Below, piece after piece: positions 37,001 through 46,237 of a stretch of 64,000 nucleotides of DNA; position 1 is the first letter of the stretch; every line of letters begins with the position of its first letter. The DNA is from Arcuatula senhousia. Lineage: Eukaryota; Mollusca; Bivalvia; Mytilida; Mytilidae. The DNA lies in the NCBI GenBank assembly GCA_963971305.1, contig OZ020307.1:60509702-60573701 (forward strand), read 5' to 3'. A program made the translations under genes and the position numbers. The notes beneath the pieces are model-generated. The model was given only the letters and a program-made list of their open reading frames with translations, did not search any database and was not told where the DNA came from.

Positions 37001-37149
37001 GATGGTGGTTCCATGCTTGTACATATTCGAATTTAAACGGAATCTGTTTCAGCTCAAATACAATAGCAAAAAACTCTTGTCATTGGAATCGAATAGATGG
37101 CACTAAGCATTCACTACGTACTATATTTATGATGGTCAGAAGGAATTGA
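28062..37149 (+). CDS. FREP: Fibrinogen-related protein with PAN/apple-like N-terminus
   Basis: Five exons with GT-AG borders: 28062-28374, 29451-29575, 29913-30009, 36616-36780 and 36902-37149. They total 948 nt, giving 315 aa and TGA. Residues 1-20 form a signal peptide ([18 protein letters not shown]). Residues 45-95 hold a PAN/apple-like pattern with Cys55, Cys59, Cys65 and Cys77. Residues 107-315 are a complete fibrinogen C-terminal domain. It starts [17 protein letters not shown] and has [26 protein letters not shown], the calcium site DQDND (249-253), Cys259-Cys273 and [15 protein letters not shown]. The protein is probably secreted; in molluscs such proteins bind sugars or microbes as immune lectins (family knowledge). 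The start is the first ATG after the TATA box. The donor of exon 1 (TTAG/gtatct) is weak. Introns 1 and 3 (1076 and 6606 bases) hold repeats. Confidence 0.88.
28838..28945 (+). repeat. Short direct repeat in intron 1
   Basis: 'aaaatgatcgagaaataagt' occurs at about 28838 and 28915. The rest of intron 1 (28375-29450) shows no other structure. Confidence 0.6.
30880..31160. repeat. GGTCAG/CTGACC-rich block in intron 3
   Basis: About a dozen variants of 'ggtcag' and its complement 'ctgacc' lie within 280 bases, a GC-richer island in an AT-rich intron. A related theme recurs at 35460-35530 and 36020-36065. Not assigned to a known repeat. Confidence 0.4.
31960..33751 (+). repeat. Recent 896-bp tandem duplication inside intron 3
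   Basis: 31960-32855 and 32856-33751 are direct adjacent copies. I noticed only two base differences (near 32429/33325 and 32604/33500). Each begins with a piece of the Penelope-like 3' tail. Identical open frames of 74 and 83 codons in both copies reflect the duplication and not genes. Confidence 0.93.
33752..34824. repeat. Diverged 'gttcggtagtaacac' array and unstructured intron
   Basis: In 34000-34400 variants of 'gttcggtagtaacac' recur at about 34122, 34211, 34258, 34304 and 34362. A 'tgatacagacattc' block resembles the Penelope-like 3' non-coding region. The rest shows nothing. Confidence 0.4.
34825..35431 (+). repeat. 358-bp repeat family, two copies (356-bp period)
   Basis: Units start at 34825 and 35181. 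They match the array at 11935-12945 with a few fixed differences, and the second is truncated at 'tagacggata'. It lies in intron 3 of the fibrinogen-related gene. Confidence 0.9.
35885..36020. repeat. Imperfect inverted repeat
   Basis: The left arm, 'gttcttacactcgttatcta' through 'gaatttcttccat', is mirrored by the right arm ending 'cgtgtaagaac', with a few mismatches. A foldback or small MITE in intron 3. Confidence 0.7.
36245..36300 (+). repeat. Partial copy of the ~190-bp repeat of 9165-9355
   Basis: 'gtcgcgtactcttattccac' matches the terminal part of that repeat in opposite orientation. Confidence 0.45.
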
Positions 37150-38389
37150 ATTGTTTGAGTAGACCAATTGAACAAGCATCATTAGCCAATATTGTTATGT
37201 TTTGTTGGGAGGATTCTTAATTATAGAACATATATGTAGATGTCTATTTGAAGGTTTTTTTTCATTTTGTTTTCATATAACTATAGTCAACTAACACTTA
37301 TTTTATACACGAAGAATGTCATATGGTATTTTGCACCATAGTGAAAGCATGTATGTTTTGAGGCATCCGTAATTAACATTTATCTAGAGACAGAGGTTAT
37401 AACATTCATGGTATATTTCTCACTGAATTCATAGCATAAAGCTTCATTGTGATTGAAGGCATTACAATGTCGAAAACACATTTGTTGCTTATTCTACCAG
37501 AAAGGACTTTAAACCTGATTTAAATAGGCTTATCGGCCAATTGGACGCGTAGAAAGACATTACAACATATGACAGAAATAGAATAATCCAAACTGATTAA
37601 GTATGAAACAAAGCAATCTCATAATCGTCATTTTTTTCAGTGGGAAGTTCCGTGAACAAAGATGTATATTTGACCAATTAGATTCTTTTACTTTTTCTCT
37701 TTTTATGATATTTATATATTTTTTTTGGTGAATAATGGACATTTAATGTCTAATGTATTAATTCATGTATTGATATCTTTAGATGTTTTGTTTTGCTTTA
37801 GTCTAGAGTTTCGTGTATATTTGTTTATTTCTTTTACTACCTTTAAATAAATATGAATATTTCACTATATGTGTGTGATTTGATTTGTCTTGTTTTTTTT
37901 TCTTAAGGTAATTATAAAAATAATAATAATGAATAGTAATTATAATAATAATAATAAAGTTATTGAAACTAGGATGATCATTCTTTAAAACATATTTGAG
38001 AAATTGTAGATAATAGTGTGCAAGAATTTAAACATTTTTTCAAATTATGTGGTGGGTACAAACAGGTTTAAATGTACCAAAACCCTCTTTTATTCCATTT
38101 TTATGCTCCGCTATTACTTACACATCAGGGTTGTGAAACACAAAGTGACAGAAATCGGGTGCTCTAAAAGGGGTAAACAGGGTACTCGTCGCGTTAGCCT
38201 GAAGTTATGGTGTTTATGTTAATGAACTTGAATATATATGCAATATTTGAATCAAATGTTGCCAGAAATTAAACAATGTAGGCAGCAATTGAAATTAGAT
38301 AAATAATGTAATATATAAGATTTAGAAGAAGAAATTATCCGTCCGGTTACTTTTAAAAATTGTCATTTCCCGTAGGGTTGTTCTTACAC
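37150..38389 (+). other. 3' flank of fibrinogen-related gene; AATAAA at 37846
   Basis: A candidate polyadenylation signal AATAAA lies at 37846-37851, about 700 bases past the stop. It is followed by an 'aataat' microsatellite at 37915-37960. No other gene is seen. Confidence 0.4.
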
Positions 38390-38560
38390 CAGACATAGGT
38401 TGTTCTCAGTCAAACTTTGGTCCCCAGTTCGGGTTTCATGTTCATATTGTTGTTAAGTATTCCATTTTATTCGGAATATGTCTCTAATACATGTGAGTCT
38501 TGAAATGAGAAAAAACGCGCGTCAGGCGTAGCAAAATCTATTATCTGGAACTTTGTTGTA
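38390..38560 (-). repeat. Diverged inverted piece of the 358-bp repeat
   Basis: Contains, in reverse complement, the 'agacataggttg' and 'gcgcgtcaggcgtagcaaaa' blocks of the 358-bp repeat. A second piece in forward orientation is at 38795-38875. Confidence 0.55.
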
Positions 38561-38794
38561 ATTTAGATTTGATGATCACTCCATTTTGAATTACCTTTCG
38601 GTGTCTTTTTAAAGCTTAAAGAACGACAAACTCAAAGAAGAATGTGTTGTTGCATCACTGTTAAGATAATCTCAATTTTTGTAGTACGACGCACGAAAAT
38701 AATATTTTTAAAGACCCTTAATTTTTCGCAGCTGTCCTTTTTGTCGTTTTTTTTGGCTTTCAAACCTTAAATTAACCTTTGTTCTAAATATAAA

Positions 38795-40168
38795 TTACAA
38801 GAAAGTTCCAGATAATAAATTTTGCTATGCCTGATGCGCGTTTTGTCTATTCAAGATTCAATGTCAGAGGCGGAATGATGCTACACAAAAAAGGAAAATT
38901 GACGATTGGAAAGTTGAAGGCATCACATTTGTCTAAGAGCTTTGTTGAACGTCTTTCTTGAGAGTCGATGTCGAGATGTTGATCTATATATGAAGCAGAT
39001 TTCCTGGAATCCGCTGTGTCCTTTATCTCATGTTCCTGAGCATGTATGAAATGGAGAAAATTACCAAATCGAAAAATGTTAAAAAAGGACATCATCAATA
39101 TAACGGAACGTGAGTTAAAAGAGAGTTAGTCTACGATCTTTTTTGAAGAGATTGTAAGAAGTCTGCTCCATATGAATGTAGAAACAAATCAGCAAGCAAA
39201 TGTGCACAATAAGTGGCCATTGGAATCCCTAATGTTTGCAGAAAAAACACGTCTACAAAATATTTGTACCTTCGTTTTCCATTCTTTTTAAAAAGCTGCG
39301 TTTAATCAGCTGTGCCAATCGTGAGTTGTTCGTGCGAAAAAGAAGTGTAAAGAGTGGAGAAATCAAAAGCTTCGATGCTGTTGCAAGATGAAATTGATTA
39401 CGAGTTAAGAATCTCCAATAGATCTTTCGAAATCTTAAATATCCACATTTGATCGAAATCATTTCTAGATTAACAATAATCATAATATTTCTGGAGGCCA
39501 AATTATATTGGATTTTTGATGACCCTGCAACCTGCAATAATGCACTGTTTGTATGGCTTTTTATGTAATAAGGAATCCAATACAGGGATGAAATGCCATC
39601 ATTGTTAGCAACAACAGAGAGGTCAAAGGAGGAAATGACATATTTGTGATTGTCAATAATTTCCTCCTTAGACAGTGTTGTAGCTCTGCAATTGCTGGTA
39701 CAACCAACTCATAATTCAGCTGTGAAGCAGTCAATACAGTGTTTCTTGCACACAAAAATGATATTGTATGGTATTTTGTCTGCATGTACAACAATTCATT
39801 TGTCATGTAAGACGGACAGTTTTCTGCAGCATCAGCGTTGATGAAAATGGATTATGCTTTAGTGCTCATTTAGCTCTTAAAAAAATTGATTCATTTCAAA
39901 ACTGAAGACTTCACAGCTTTAACCCACTCCGACAAAACGTCATTTCCTTTCTCCTGATGTTTCCTGGCCCAAGTTTTTTTGGTATAGTTTTCAAATGAAT
40001 CAATTACTGTTTTAAAATTACGGCTCCAATTGATTCGTCTAGGCTCGCGATATTTTGGTCCCTGAGCCAAAACATTGCGAAGTAAGTCCACGATGTTCAG
40101 GTCAAAAGTAATAACGTGGCCAGAGAGACCACAATTAAATGGAGATTTTTCACCAGCATTCTGGACTG
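38795..40168 (-). mobile_element. Penelope-like element, 3' portion of a copy split by Harbinger
   Basis: The minus strand runs from about 40168 downward. It passes the end of the region before the RT (SGHVITFDLNIV, then QGPKYREPRRINWSRNFK), the linker with SEWVKAVKSSVLK, and decayed RT finger and palm segments. It then reaches KDTADSRKSASYIDQHLDID, DAFNFPIVNFPFLCS and the junction with a 358-bp repeat piece at 38875. Frames are broken. Its 5' portion is on the other side of the Harbinger element at 48433-48720. Confidence 0.75.
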
Positions 40169-40340
40169 GGTTGCTCGAAACTATGGCTAAATTTAACCAA
40201 TGGTTATGCTAACCAACGGTTAAATATGTTATCCGTTGGTATCATAACCACCGGCTAAATTTGAATTGCTCAAAAGAAAAAATGACCCATGGTTAGGTAG
40301 CCAATGGTTAACAATATTAGCCACTGGCTACCTCCCACAA
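40169..40340. repeat. Harbinger left terminus with subterminal palindromes
   Basis: After the terminal repeat come clustered variants of the palindrome TTAACCAATGGTTA (at about 40192, 40208, 40222, 40245, 40291, 40305 and 40325). A second internal TTGCTCAAAAG motif lies at 40266, 95 bases inside the terminal TTGCTCG. These are candidate binding sites for the Myb-like protein or transposase (inference). Confidence 0.75.
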
Positions 40341-40362
40341 TGCATTGTGTAAAGCTGTAACA

Positions 40363-43300
40363 ATGGCAGACAACAAGCAGACGACGGAAAAAAGAAAAAG
40401 AAGTGAAAACTTCCCAAAAGCCTCCTTGACGTATTTGTGTGAGCTTGTGGAGGAAAATTATGAGATTATAACAAGCAAGCAAAGTAATGCGATAACAAAT
40501 GCAAAGAAAAACCAAGTTTGGCAATCCATCGCGGATTCTGTAAATGCAAGAGCCGTCGGCTCTAAATGGTCTGCAGAACAACTGAAGGAAAAATGGAGGA
40601 AATCATGTTCAAAAGCAAAACTAACTGCTGCACTAATGAAAAAGGATCGTGTTGTTACTGGGGGTGGTCCACCAATGCCTGCCATCGATGAAACAACGCA
40701 GAAGATCATTGATCTTCATGAGGACGCACCCCACTTCACTGGCGTTGAAGGAGGGGTGGATGTTGGGTTGCTCCAGACTTCGTTTCCAGACGCCAAAGGT
40801 TCGATTTTTTACATATTCCGATTTTTATATTATTTTTACTTGTTCCGGTTCAATAATTAGAACAAGCGTGACCTTGCCTTGAATGTATAAAGACTGTAAG
40901 TGTAAATGAATTTTCATGACAAAGATATTTTTGTAATCCATACATATCAGACCTGAAATACTTTCATTTTTTTTTTTGGATGAAAATTGCTAGCCTATTC
41001 ATTACGTTAAAAACAATTATCAGGTTGTGCTAGCCACCTCAAATAAGGGGGGTCTCAATAACAGCATATTACATCTACATTTTCTAATAACATTTATAAA
41101 AATAGGCTGTGGCCATTTTGCCGTAACTGATAAAACTCAATAATTAACACAGGTATCACATTCACAGCCTAAATTTAACTAATTTGGGACTTTTGTATAG
41201 GTATATACATGTACAGTCATGATTTGATGATTTTTGTTGTTGTTTGGAAAATCCAGACTTTATACGAAATAAATTTTGATGGTCTTGCCCTAACCTCCTC
41301 TCAAATTGGGAGCATATATATAGTATGTTTCATGTTTTCTATGACCAATCAATGTTGTAACTGTTATGTTTTGTCATCATGCCCTCTTGGGCCCTTAATT
41401 GGAGTTAATAAATTTATCTTTATCTTATAGAGTAATTAGTTACCCAATTTAGTAACTGAATTCTTCAAATCATTAAATATAGAAAGCTTTTTCAAAAGGC
41501 CAAACAAAAAAGTATGTGTGTTTACTGTCACATGCTGAAAATTTTTAGGGTCGGTAGGTAGGAATTTTTTTTATTTTTAAATTTATTTTTTTACCTTGAA
41601 TCTATGGAAGTAACTTTGTGACTTTTAATAACAAACTAACAAATTCTTTATTGTCAATCAAGACGCCCACGAATGAGCTGAACAATCACATTGATAATCA
41701 CAATATACATTTAATTAGAGTTGATTACAATGATTTTACAAATACAAATACAAATACAAATTTTATTAGCCAATTATGGGCCCACAAGGGGCATTTACAA
41801 ATACAAACATATATGATCAGTGTACTCACATATTATATGGAGTGACTATAAATAAAAATAGGAGTCGGTTCACATTCATGAGAATTAACAATGAAAATAT
41901 TAAAAATTAAGTCACATTACAATTTAGCAGGAAGGAGCCCAAGTCATTCAGAGTTCTTATATCTTCATTATTGAAGCACCAGTAGAATTTATTAAAGTTT
42001 GATAACTGGGTGAAGTTAATATTATATTTTTGAATACTTTCAAATAATTTATTTCTGAGATCAGAAAACGTAGGACAAGAGGTAAAGAAATGGAGTTCAT
42101 TTTCAATTTCATTTAGATTACATTTTTGACAAATTCTTTCTTCTTTTTTAGTTAAGGGTTTAGTATATCGTCCAGTCTCAATGAATAATTTATGGTTGCT
42201 GGTTCTGAATCTTGCTATGCATTTTCTTAACTCAGGTCTTTCTATAAGGTTAAGGTATTTTTCAGTTCCAAAATTGGTTTTTATTGAAAGATATGTTCTA
42301 AGTTTACCATCTTCTTTAATAAGATTGTCACGAGTTTTATACCAGTTATCAATATATATATGTTTCATCTGGTTTTTAATTAAATGTTTAAAATAATGTT
42401 TATTTAGATGACTTGGACCCCTCTCCAAATCAATATTTAAGATTTTTAGTAAATGTGAAAGTGATGAGTACCAGGTGTCTGCACCATTATGATGTAAATC
42501 CTTCAAATCAGAGTAGGCATTTTTTAAAAGATCCGATGGACATGTAACAATTCGGTGCCAATAATTTAACACTGCCTTAAAATGTGTAAATGCCATAGGA
42601 ATTCTGCCAAATTCAGACATAATAGCAAAGTTTGAGGATTTTTTGTTAACAAACGAAAGGTATTTTAGAAAGTGTAGTTCTAACTTAACAGAGGGGAAGA
42701 CACCTGGCAATCTTCTAAAATTACATAGACTATCTGATTTCATACTTTTTGGAAGAAAACAACCCCAAATTTCAGATCCATAATCTAAAATGGATCTAAT
42801 GGTGTGGTCAAAAACATGTATAGCAGACTTTATACTAGGACCAAGGGAGAACAGATCAGACTTAAGTTTGTACAATCCTTTCATTGCTTTTCTGTACAGG
42901 TCATGTTTGGTTTTTAAATAAAATAAAAATAAAATATTTCTAATTTTAAATAAGTACAGTGATCCTTAGTTAATTATAATATGATTACCAGAGCAGAGCA
43001 CTTACTATGATCATGATAGTGTTAATATATATAGTGATAAGAGTATAATTATTAAGAATAGTAATAATTAGAAATAATAACAATAATAATAATACATTAT
43101 TTTTTCATGTTATTTAATAACTCATCTCTTGCTGTTGAAAGATTACCTAAAAGAGAATGTAGTTGGCTGTAAATGTATCTATCTTCAGCTGACATTAGCC
43201 AAATAAATTTTTGTTTGTTATCTAATTGTGTCAGATTTGGATACTTTATTAGTATCTCACCAATAATTGGTTTTCTAATATAATTAAGTTTATTACATTC

Positions 43301-46082
43301 CAACAAAAAGTGAATTTCATCTTCGACATTTTGGTTGCATAATTTACATATCCTCTGCTCAGCAGGGATATTTTTATATCTACCTTTTTCTATTTCTAAG
43401 CTATGACAGCTAATTCTAAATTTTGTGATACATTTTCTGATTGATTGATTGATTGGAAGCAACTTTGTGACTTGAAATAAATCTTTGATTGATTGATTGA
43501 TTGATTTGATTAAAAACTTTATACATTTATATCAATAGGAATATCTTACACAGGCAGAAGTTCAGATGGGAGTGATGTTTTCTCATTGAGTTTACCTTAC
43601 AAACCTGCAACTAAACACAGTTCTTTGTGTATTGATGGTAAGACTTTTAACACATGTTTAATAAGGTAAAATTTGAGCTTACTTGTAAACAACTTTGAAA
43701 AAACTATAGGAAACTGTTAATATTTATGGACTGGACTGGGAATTAGTATACACTATGCAACAAACATTATACTTGATTTTTAAGTATCTGTATGCATTTA
43801 ACGGTCAGGGTCACAAACCCCAAATGCAAAACCAACATTGTTTTGATGATCTTAAGCATTTTAAGTAAGCCTACATCATTAGTAATAAGAAAAATGTGGT
43901 AATTGACCTATCATTTGTAAATTTATTTAATTTTTTTTTATTTCAGAAACTGCTAACAGTTCTCAAGATGAAGATGTTATTGTAACCAGTGGTACGTTTG
44001 AATAAATCAATTATTTTGTACCTATATTTTTATACCCCTGCTTGGAAGTACTGTTTAGTTTTTAAATCCGTTCGTCTGTTTTTCTGTAACAAAAAGTTTT
44101 GTCACAGTTTTCTCAGCAACTACAAAAGATAGAGTCAAACTCAATAAATTTACATTTACAAACTGTACATGCATATTCATATGTACATATTCTATGAAGT
44201 AGGCTGAAATCTTTAATTTGCAGTATTTTAAACAATATTCAAAGTTATAATTACAATTTAACCATGTCCATTAAGCATTCATTGGAGTTAATGTTGACAG
44301 TGTTTACAAATTTGTCATTATTTTCTTATGACACATTCTCTCCATTGCTTTTCTGTAGGTTTAGGGAATTTAGGTTCATCTATAGTTATGAAAGCACATT
44401 CAATGAAAGAAGAGATAAAGAAATATCTACAAAATTACACCCATCAAAAAGCTTTACCCAAAGTAGGGGACAGTATTTTTTGTGACTATGCTGATGAAAC
44501 TTGTGGCATATCAGAAGAAGAACGTGACGATCTAACCAGATACTTATGTTCATACCATGCAATCACAACACATGTCTATGATGTCCCTTCAATGGTTCAT
44601 AACACCATAGCATTCATTATGAAGTATGATCACAGTAAATCAAAAGGTGTTCATTATTTAATCTATAAGTAAAGTTTTACATGTACTGAATAAAGTTATA
44701 AATATGTTTTTAGAAAAAATAGGCTAATGAAAGAAAATAAGAAATTGAATGAATTCGCAATTCTTTCTTAAACAAAATCTATGACGATTATACATTGTAC
44801 ATGTATTGCAAACATGTAGTCATTATTGCTGTACTACTGGCAATGTTGAAGATTGCTGACTGTTTTACTTTGTGGATTTTAAAATTTCTGTTGATATTGT
44901 AGGTCGAGTCACATACACTTATGCCTAATCTCATTATCTACTATAATAATGTCTATTTTTACGTTTGTTGGGAGACATATTGTTTTTGTCATGTCCGTCA
45001 GTCTGTCCATCACAAAGTTTATCAGGGCAACTCCTCTGAAACTATTTAACATAATTAAACTTGATCAGAATGTCTCAAATTCTTTTTTGGGTTTTGGCAT
45101 ATCGAACTTCAAATTTGACTATTTTCTGCTATGTGTGTAACTAAATCAGCCCCATATTTGCACAAAATTATAAACTTTTGCAATCTAAATGAATTTGATG
45201 TAACCAAGTAATGTGATAACCAAACTTAAAATATTTAATAGAATTTTGCATGCTGATGAAAACATTCATGATATTATGACGTCATAAAAATGCTGAAAAC
45301 TCATAAAAAATAATATTTGCTTTGTTTTTAAGGACTTTTTAATGATTTTTCTTAAAATTAGTATAGAGCACATTCCTCAACGACAATGATTCTTTATGCA
45401 TTTATTTGTCTGTCATTAAAACACATTTGGTCACAATATTGTATTTGCCGACGCATGTGCTCTATGTTATATCAAACAATTTCTCACCAAAAATGCTCAA
45501 AAATTGGCAAAAATTGTTGAATTCCATAACTCTATGTGGCTTTAAGGCCTGTTTTCTCTAAACTGGTAGATATTTTGTGGCAAACTTTTTGTTTCCTTAA
45601 ACTACAGCATTTCAACACATCTTGAGCAGTAATTTTAAGAAATGTACTAAAAGTTAAAAATTTGGGCCAATTTTGGTACTTAGTGAACCTTCTCCTTTCA
45701 CAATACTTTGCTGGACCGAAGCAATTTTTACCAAACATGTCTGACAATCTTCAGAATCACTGCTTTTGATTTGCTTTTGAATACATTAATATATCTGTCC
45801 TAACATGCTGATATCTTTTTTATAGAAATAAAGACAAGTGGAAAGGCGAAGGAGATAGTTGAATCAGCTACATGTAACTTGAGCAAGTATAGGAAAAGAA
45901 AAATTATTGAGGACTATCAAATCCAGTGTCTACAGCAGGAAAATGCCAAACTAAAAACAGAAAACCAGAAACTGTTGAATGAAATTGAACTGATTAAACT
46001 GCAGAAATCGAAAATAAAACTTCAAAAGCAGATTCTTAAACTCCAACTTAAGAAACTTAAAAACAATGATCATGAAAGTTAA
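40363..46082 (+). CDS. Harbinger Myb/SANT-like DNA-binding protein
   Basis: Exons 40363-40798, 43539-43637, 43947-43991 and 45826-46082 (837 nt, 278 aa) all join in phase 1. The first ATG gives MADNKQTTEKRKRSENF. Residues about 18-90 form a Myb/SANT-like fold with the tryptophans of VWQSIADSVNARAVGSKWSA and KWRKSC. An acidic middle (SSQDEDVIVTSG) follows. The last exon is a basic coiled coil (QQENAKLKTENQKLLNEIEL). In this superfamily the protein binds the element ends and helps bring the transposase to the nucleus (family knowledge). The donor of exon 1 (AAAG/gttcga) is atypical. A 2.7-kb first intron holds LINE pieces. An alternative last exon is described separately. Confidence 0.8.
41335..41430 (+). 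mobile_element. Non-LTR retrotransposon 3' end
   Basis: 'ccctcttgggcccttaattg' and a following 'aataaatttatctttatctt' tail resemble the 3' end at 41738-41790 in the opposite orientation. Short fragment in the first intron of the Myb-like gene. Confidence 0.5.
41738..42915 (-). mobile_element. Non-LTR retrotransposon, 5'-truncated, intact C-terminal frame
   Basis: The minus strand has an unbroken frame of about 335 codons ending at 41907. It includes SILDYGSEIWGCFLP after the RT, then a long C-terminal region with ICQKCNLNEIENELHFFTSC, the Cys/His knuckle of this LINE group. Past the stop comes 'gcccataattggctaataaa' and a 3' tail of 'tttgtatttg' repeats. The catalytic RT core is missing through 5' truncation, which is usual for reverse-transcribed inserts. 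The open frame suggests a recent insertion. Confidence 0.85.
43090..43470 (-). mobile_element. Second non-LTR retrotransposon C-terminal fragment
   Basis: A 121-codon minus-strand frame with CITKFRISCHSLEIEKGRYK, then RICKLCNQNVEDEIHFLLEC, related to but different from 41738-42915. The 3' side is an AATAAT-rich tail. The 5' side abuts (TTGA)n microsatellites at 43439-43502. Confidence 0.75.
44359..44672 (+). CDS. Alternative terminal exon of the Myb/SANT-like gene
   Basis: Preceded by 'ttctgtag' and in the right phase to follow exon 3 (ends 43991). It codes about 104 residues (with LGSSIVMKAHSMKEEIKKYL, VGDSIFCDYADETCGISEEE) and stops. An AATAAA lies 27 bases past the stop at 44699. Using it gives a 297-aa product without the coiled coil. 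No family recognised. It could also be an unrelated exon or a skipped one. Confidence 0.5.
44699..44704 (+). terminator. AATAAA polyadenylation signal after alternative exon
   Basis: AATAAA in 'ctgaataaagtta', 27 bases beyond the stop of the alternative exon. Confidence 0.5.
44705..45825. other. Intron sequence of the Myb-like gene; nothing recognised
   Basis: AT-rich, no open frame with recognisable content. Confidence 0.5.
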
Positions 46083-46214
46083 AACTATTTAATGTTTATT
46101 TATAGAGCCCTGCATCAAAGTCAGTAATGTAGTTTCTTGTTTACTCTTTAAAAGAAACTTTCTATCTTAAAATCAGTTTGTGCTTTTAAACAATTTTCCA
46201 AGCTTTATATTGTC

Positions 46215-46224
46215 TTTATTTATT
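46215..46224 (-). terminator. AATAAA signals for the Harbinger transposase
   Basis: On the minus strand 'aataaataaagac' follows the stop at 46238 by about 15 bases, giving two overlapping AATAAA signals. The convergent Myb-like gene ends at 46082, so the two 3' ends are only about 155 bases apart. Confidence 0.6.
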
Positions 46225-46237
46225 ATCCTAAAACATC

